From Furfurilactobacillus milii (GTDB lineage: Bacteria; Bacillota; Bacilli; Lactobacillales; Lactobacillaceae): 64,000 nucleotides of DNA. Under the pieces are notes generated by a model, which had not been told where the DNA came from, ran no database searches, and worked only from the letters and a program-made list of their open reading frames with translations. The position numbers and the translations under genes are program-made. The first letter of the stretch is position 1; each line of letters begins with the position of its first letter. The stretch covers positions 94,878 to 158,877 of the forward strand of contig NZ_WEZT01000005.1 in the NCBI RefSeq assembly GCF_009863985.1, given 5' to 3'. This document shows, one piece after another, positions 60,167 to 64,000 of the stretch.

Positions 60167-60532
60167 ATGGCATTACAGCTGAAACGAATTTACGAAGCAC
60201 CGGCTGCCAGCGATGGACAACGAATCTTTGTCGATCGGTTGTGGGCGCGTGGCATCAGTAAGGAACGGGCGGCATTAACCGACTGGGACAAGGAGATTGC
60301 GCCTTCCGCAGAACTGCGTAAACAGTTTGGTCATGATCCTGAAAAGTTTCCGGCTTTTAAACGTGAATATGAACGGGAACTAGCAACTAATGAGATGACG
60401 AAGGCCTTTATTGAAAAGATTCGGTCAGGATTAGCGGCGGGTAACGTGACACTATTGTTTGGTGCTAAGGATGAGCAGCATAATAATGCAGTCGTGCTCA
60501 AGGAATTCATTGAAGCGCACTTGACAAAATAA
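60167..60532 (+). CDS. DUF488 family protein
   Basis: 121 residues. It begins LKRIYEAPAASDGQRIFVDR, then LWARGISKERAALTDWDKEI and the C-terminal VTLLFGAKDEQHNNAVVLKE, all characteristic of the small DUF488 proteins (YeaO-like). Function unknown; some have been proposed to be metal-binding or nuclease-like, but I cannot support a role. ATG 60167 lies after TTTGGGAGTGG. Single gene between glyS and dnaG. Confidence 0.88.
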   Translation: MALQLKRIYEAPAASDGQRIFVDRLWARGISKERAALTDWDKEIAPSAELRKQFGHDPEKFPAFKREYERELATNEMTKAFIEKIRSGLAAGNVTLLFGAKDEQHNNAVVLKEFIEAHLTK

Positions 60533-60569
60533 TTTAATAACCGGGCACTAAAATACACGAATTCAAATA

Positions 60570-60598
60570 TTGTACATTGCTGGCAAAGCGTGTATAAT
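60570..60598 (+). promoter_or_regulatory. Promoter of dnaG-rpoD
   Basis: TTGTAC at 60570-60575 and consensus TATAAT at 60593-60598, spacer 17 nt. It leaves a leader of about 120 nt before dnaG in which I see no clear structure. Confidence 0.85.
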
Positions 60599-60725
60599 GC
60601 TCATTGTGTGTAATTGGGCTCAATTTTAGTCGCATTTTTTGTCTCGCGAAACTTAACGTTCACGATGTCGGAAGGTGCGTCTTTTTACGCTCAATAGGCC
60701 AGGCTTCAGCACTGGAGGTGATGTT

Positions 60726-62570
60726 GTGGCAATGAGAATTCCAGAGGATGTCATCGAAAACGTTCGCAGTTCAGTGAATATTGCGGACGTAGTAGGTCAG
60801 TATGTACAGTTAAAGAAATCCGGTAAAAATTTGTTCGGCTTGTGTCCGTTTCATGAAGAAAAGACACCGTCATTTTCAGTTAACGAAGAAAAACAAATTT
60901 TCCACTGCTTTAGTTGTGGCCGTGGCGGTAACGTGTTTAAGTTCTTAATGGAACTGAATAACATCAGTTTTCCAGAAGCAGTCCTTCAAGTAGCTGATGA
61001 TGCCAACATCACCATTGCTGACGAGTATAAGCAGACTGAAAGCAGCCCGGTTAATTCTGAGTTTGGACAGTTAATTGGCTTATACGAGGATGCTGCTAAA
61101 CTTTATCATCATGTGTTAATGAACACGCAGGTTGGTGAAGAAGCGCTGGATTATTTGCATAAACGTGGACTGAACGATGACACGATCAACACGTTTGATA
61201 TTGGCTTTGCACCTGCCGAAGGACTATTGAAACCCTTCTTTGAAGAGCGAAACGTTGATTATCAAACATTGCGTAGTTCCGGATTGTTCATTGAGAACCA
61301 AGACGGGCAGTTGCGTGATCGTTTTAGTAACCGAGTGATGTTTACGATCCGTAATGCTAGTGGCAAAGTGATTGCTTTTTCCGGTCGTTTGTTGCATAAG
61401 GATCCAGATGCGCCGAAATATTTGAATAGTCCAGAAACGAAGATCTTCCATAAGAGTGATACGTTGTTTAATTTTGACCTGGCTCGTCGTGAGATTCGTA
61501 AAACGGATGCTGTCATTTTGTTTGAAGGGTTTATGGATGTTATTGCAGCCTATTCTGCTGGGGTGAAGAACGGCATTGCTTCCATGGGAACTAGTTTAAC
61601 TACTGATCAGATCGGTATTTTGCAGCGTGTGACCAATACCTTGTATGTGTCGTACGACGGTGATGATGCGGGTCAAAACGCAACTCACCGGGCGCTGTCG
61701 CTAATTAGTGGTCAAAGCAATATGGATTTAGGTGTTGTGCAAATGCCTGAAGGTCTGGATCCAGATGAATACTTGCGAAAGTATGACGCTGAACACTTCC
61801 GGGCGGTGTATGAAGGTGCCAAGGAAACGCCCGTTGGCTTTGCGTTACGCTATTTAGCGCGTGGACGCAATCTTGATAATCAAAGTGATCAGTTGACTTA
61901 TCTGAATGAAGTGTTGAAGATTGTCGCTGGTGTCCACTCGCCAGTTGAGCAGGATTTATATCTGAATCAACTGGTGGATCGCTTTGGTGTTGATAAGGCT
62001 AGTTTAAAAGAGCAACTGGCTGACATTCGTCAAACGCAGACGCCAATCGTTGTTCCTGGCGAACAGCCAGCCACACCGTTGCCAAGTACGCCGACACCAG
62101 TGAAACAGCTAGTGCGTGAGCCGGCGCATCTAGATCGCATTGAGCGTGCGGAACGGTTATTGTTGCAGCGCATGTTAATTGATCAGAGCGTTTGGCTACA
62201 TGTCACGGCTAATCAAGATTTTCATTTTGTCCACGACCAGTATCAAACATTGTTTTTAATGGCTCAAGGATTCAAACAAACGCACGCTGATGTTCAGATT
62301 GCGGCGTTCTTGGATTATGTCAACGATGATGAGTTACAACATACATTGATTGATATCACAGAGCAACCAAGTGTTGACCGGGATGATATGACCGATGTGA
62401 ATGATTGTATGCACATCATCATGAATCAAGCGCCCATTGAGGAGCAGATTCGGCAGAAGAACATTGCCATGATTGAGGCCAAACGATTGAATAATCATGA
62501 CCTCCAAAATCAGCTAACCTTGGAATTAGTTAATTTGTACAAGCAAAAGCAGGCGATGAAAAATGCTTGA
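60726..62570 (+). CDS. dnaG: DNA primase
   Basis: Makes RNA primers for replication. 614 residues. The CHC2 zinc finger (CPFHEEKTPSF and HCFSC) is at residues about 39-65. The RNA polymerase core with TOPRIM (VILFEGFMDVIAAYSAG, YDGDDAGQNA) follows, and then a C-terminal helicase-binding domain after a Pro/Thr-rich linker (about 455-475). GTG 60726 is 7 nt after GGAGG (60714-60718). The frame upstream is open but lies before that site. Forms the macromolecular synthesis unit with rpoD. Confidence 0.96.
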   Translation: MAMRIPEDVIENVRSSVNIADVVGQYVQLKKSGKNLFGLCPFHEEKTPSFSVNEEKQIFHCFSCGRGGNVFKFLMELNNISFPEAVLQVADDANITIADEYKQTESSPVNSEFGQLIGLYEDAAKLYHHVLMNTQVGEEALDYLHKRGLNDDTINTFDIGFAPAEGLLKPFFEERNVDYQTLRSSGLFIENQDGQLRDRFSNRVMFTIRNASGKVIAFSGRLLHKDPDAPKYLNSPETKIFHKSDTLFNFDLARREIRKTDAVILFEGFMDVIAAYSAGVKNGIASMGTSLTTDQIGILQRVTNTLYVSYDGDDAGQNATHRALSLISGQSNMDLGVVQMPEGLDPDEYLRKYDAEHFRAVYEGAKETPVGFALRYLARGRNLDNQSDQLTYLNEVLKIVAGVHSPVEQDLYLNQLVDRFGVDKASLKEQLADIRQTQTPIVVPGEQPATPLPSTPTPVKQLVREPAHLDRIERAERLLLQRMLIDQSVWLHVTANQDFHFVHDQYQTLFLMAQGFKQTHADVQIAAFLDYVNDDELQHTLIDITEQPSVDRDDMTDVNDCMHIIMNQAPIEEQIRQKNIAMIEAKRLNNHDLQNQLTLELVNLYKQKQAMKNA

Positions 62571-62594
62571 TAATTCTATTAATCGGTGTAAACT
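62567..62594 (+). promoter_or_regulatory. Probable internal promoter of rpoD, overlapping the dnaG stop
   Basis: TTGATA at 62567-62572 and TAAACT at 62589-62594, spacer 16 nt. Confidence 0.55.
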
Positions 62595-62634
62595 TATTTA
62601 TTTGTCGGATTGTGAATACTAAGGGGGACCTTGC

Positions 62635-63768
62635 ATGTCTGAAAAGAAAACAACATCTACAAAAGATTTTGATGAAAAGAAGTTCAAAACAGCAGTTAAC
62701 GCACTAATTAAGAACCGTAAGAAGGCTAAAGAAGTCCGTTATGATGAATTACAAACGGAACTGGTTAAGCCATTTGCGTTGGACGCCGACAAAATTGATG
62801 ATTTAATGCAAAAAGTTGAGGATGCTGGTATCAGCATCGTCGATGAAAATGGTGACCCCTCTGAACATGCCTTAAAGAACAAAAAGAGTAGTGTTACGAC
62901 TAAGGAATTAAAGGCTAGTGATGCAGCACCATCCGGAGTTAAAATCAATGATCCGGTACGGATGTACCTGAAGGAAATTGGCCGTGTTTCTCTGTTATCT
63001 GCCGATGAAGAAGTTGCTTTGGCTCTGCGAATTGAGCAAGGTGACGAATCAGCTAAGCAAGAATTGGCTGAAGCAAACTTGCGGTTGGTTGTCTCAATTG
63101 CTAAGCGATACGTTGGTCGTGGGATGCAGTTCCTTGATTTAATTCAAGAAGGTAACATGGGACTGATGAAGGCCGTTGAAAAGTTTGATTACCGCAAAGG
63201 ATTTAAATTTTCAACGTATGCCACTTGGTGGATTCGTCAGGCCATTACCCGTGCGATTGCTGACCAGGCACGGACAATTCGGATTCCCGTTCACATGGTT
63301 GAAACAATCAACAAATTGATTCGGATTCAACGTCAATTACTTCAAGACTTAGGCCGTGAACCAATTCCTGAAGAAATTGGTGCCGAAATGGATATGCCAA
63401 CGGAAAAAATTCGTGAAATCTTGAAGATTGCGCAAGAACCCGTTTCTTTGGAAACACCAATTGGTGAAGAGGATGACTCTCACTTAGGTGATTTCATTGA
63501 AGATCAGGATGCAACTTCACCAGCTGACCACGCAGCCTATGAACTGCTGAAGGAACAGCTGGAAAGCGTTTTGGATACGTTAACTGACCGTGAGGAAAAT
63601 GTGCTTCGTTTGCGTTTTGGTTTGGACGATGGCCGGACCCGGACTTTGGAAGAAGTTGGTAAGGTCTTTGGTGTTACGCGTGAACGGATTCGTCAGATTG
63701 AAGCGAAGGCCTTACGTAAGTTACGCCACCCAAGTCGTTCTAAGCAATTGAAAGATTTCTTGGAATAG
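62635..63768 (+). CDS. rpoD: RNA polymerase primary sigma factor SigA (RpoD)
   Basis: Housekeeping sigma factor. 377 residues, the short Gram-positive form without the large non-conserved region. Region 1.1 is at about 10-80 and region 1.2 at about 102-135 ([20 protein letters not shown]). Region 2 reads [20 protein letters not shown] and [20 protein letters not shown]. Region 3 follows, and region 4 has [23 protein letters not shown] 62635 follows AAGGGGGA. The -10/-35 boxes found in this window match its known specificity. Confidence 0.97.
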   Translation: MSEKKTTSTKDFDEKKFKTAVNALIKNRKKAKEVRYDELQTELVKPFALDADKIDDLMQKVEDAGISIVDENGDPSEHALKNKKSSVTTKELKASDAAPSGVKINDPVRMYLKEIGRVSLLSADEEVALALRIEQGDESAKQELAEANLRLVVSIAKRYVGRGMQFLDLIQEGNMGLMKAVEKFDYRKGFKFSTYATWWIRQAITRAIADQARTIRIPVHMVETINKLIRIQRQLLQDLGREPIPEEIGAEMDMPTEKIREILKIAQEPVSLETPIGEEDDSHLGDFIEDQDATSPADHAAYELLKEQLESVLDTLTDREENVLRLRFGLDDGRTRTLEEVGKVFGVTRERIRQIEAKALRKLRHPSRSKQLKDFLE

Positions 63769-63852
63769 TCAAGGCATCACTAAAATTAGTAGTATGGGCT
63801 AGTTGATTGTAATGAGCCTGTTTCGCAAAGTTTGAATATAATTAGATTTGCA

Positions 63853-63897
63853 ATGCATTCATGATCAATTTTTAAATTGACTATGGATGCTTTTTTT
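63853..63897 (+). terminator. Intrinsic terminator after rpoD
   Basis: GCATTCAT pairs with ATGGATGC and CAATTT with AAATTG within, followed by TTTTTTT. The IS30-family end begins just beyond. Confidence 0.85.
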
Positions 63898-63899
63898 GT

Positions 63900-64000
63900 A
63901 GGGTGAATTGTCAAACTAAGTGCAACGGTTTGTCAAAAAATACTTCATATGGGGTTTCATAGTTTAACACTTTGCGAGGACGTTGATTTAACTGCTTTTG
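63900..64000 (-). mobile_element. End of an IS30-family insertion sequence (cut by window edge)
   Basis: The probable terminal inverted repeat begins near 63904 (GAATTGTCAAACTAAGTGCA), directly after the rpoD terminator and overlapping the transposase stop. The partner end lies outside the window. Confidence 0.75.
63911..64000 (-). CDS. IS30-family transposase, C-terminal 29 residues (partial)
   Basis: The minus-strand frame reads QKQLNQRPRKVLNYETPYEV then FFDKPLHLV and a TGA at 63911-63913. The NQRPRKxLNYxTPYEVF pattern is the classical end of IS30-family transposases (rve catalytic core ends nearby). The frame remains open to the window edge, so the gene may be intact beyond it. It differs from the fragment at 7250, which therefore derives from another IS30-type element. 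Confidence 0.85.
   Translation of the reverse strand, partial: QKQLNQRPRKVLNYETPYEVFFDKPLHLV

Overview
The window is a low-GC Firmicutes chromosome segment from a member of the Lactobacillaceae (lactic acid bacteria). The evidence is PolC, an rpsB-tsf-pyrH-frr-uppS-cdsA-rseP-proS-polC-rimP-nusA-ylxR-ylxQ-infB-rbfA-truB-ribF-hrcA-grpE-dnaK-dnaJ-lepA gene order, strong GGAGG-type ribosome binding sites with many TTG and GTG starts, a D-lactate dehydrogenase of the lactobacillus type, T-box leaders, a CIRCE operator and IS30-family remnants. I do not assign a genus. Almost everything is conserved core genome. I saw no prophage, CRISPR array, plasmid backbone, rRNA or tRNA gene.

Layout. 1-3.9 kb: tail of an ABC exporter, plsC on the minus strand, a tRNA methyltransferase, a GIY-YIG protein and ldhD. 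4-17 kb: translation, lipid-carrier, phospholipid and replication genes (rpsB to polC), with a 240-bp IS30-derived remnant between frr and its terminator. 17-18.2 kb: a divergent glyoxalase/dioxygenase gene. 18.3-26.1 kb: the rimP-nusA-infB operon with a terminator/anti-terminator leader, then rbfA, truB and ribF. 26.3-31.3 kb: the CIRCE-controlled hrcA-grpE-dnaK heat-shock operon followed by dnaJ. 31.4-40.2 kb: lepA, a small conserved unknown, an MDR oxidoreductase, prmA-rsmE, a membrane protein, rel and dtd. 40.3-42.2 kb: two minus-strand genes (fructosamine-kinase-like protein, cell-wall amidase). 42.2-46.3 kb: T-box-controlled hisS-aspS with a long 3' untranslated region, then a structured RNA gene (6S RNA by position). 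46.4-48.5 kb: tandem flavin reductases, the second fused to a PAS-like domain. 48.6-56.5 kb: a membrane protein, YitT protein, nfo, rpsU, yqeY, phoH, ybeY, dgkA, era, recO. 56.5-60.1 kb: T-box-controlled glyQ-glyS. 60.1-63.8 kb: a DUF488 protein, dnaG, rpoD. 63.9-64 kb: the end of an IS30-family transposase.

How it fits together. The window holds much of the machinery for translation (S2, S21, EF-Ts, RRF, IF2, EF4, RimP, RbfA, Era, YbeY, rRNA and tRNA modification, four synthetases), transcription (NusA, SigA), replication (PolC, DnaG), proteostasis (DnaK system) and the stringent response (Rel).

The most unusual signal is a pair of related, structured, non-coding repeats. They lie about 20 nt after the stop codons of aspS and glyS, the last genes of the only two T-box operons seen here. 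They align without gaps over 132 nt, share a helix with coupled changes, and each is followed by an intrinsic terminator. Other points worth a look are the overlapping Asp/His specifier (GACAC) in the hisS-aspS T-box, the rimP leader switch, the structured RNA after aspS, and the ambiguous hrcA start.
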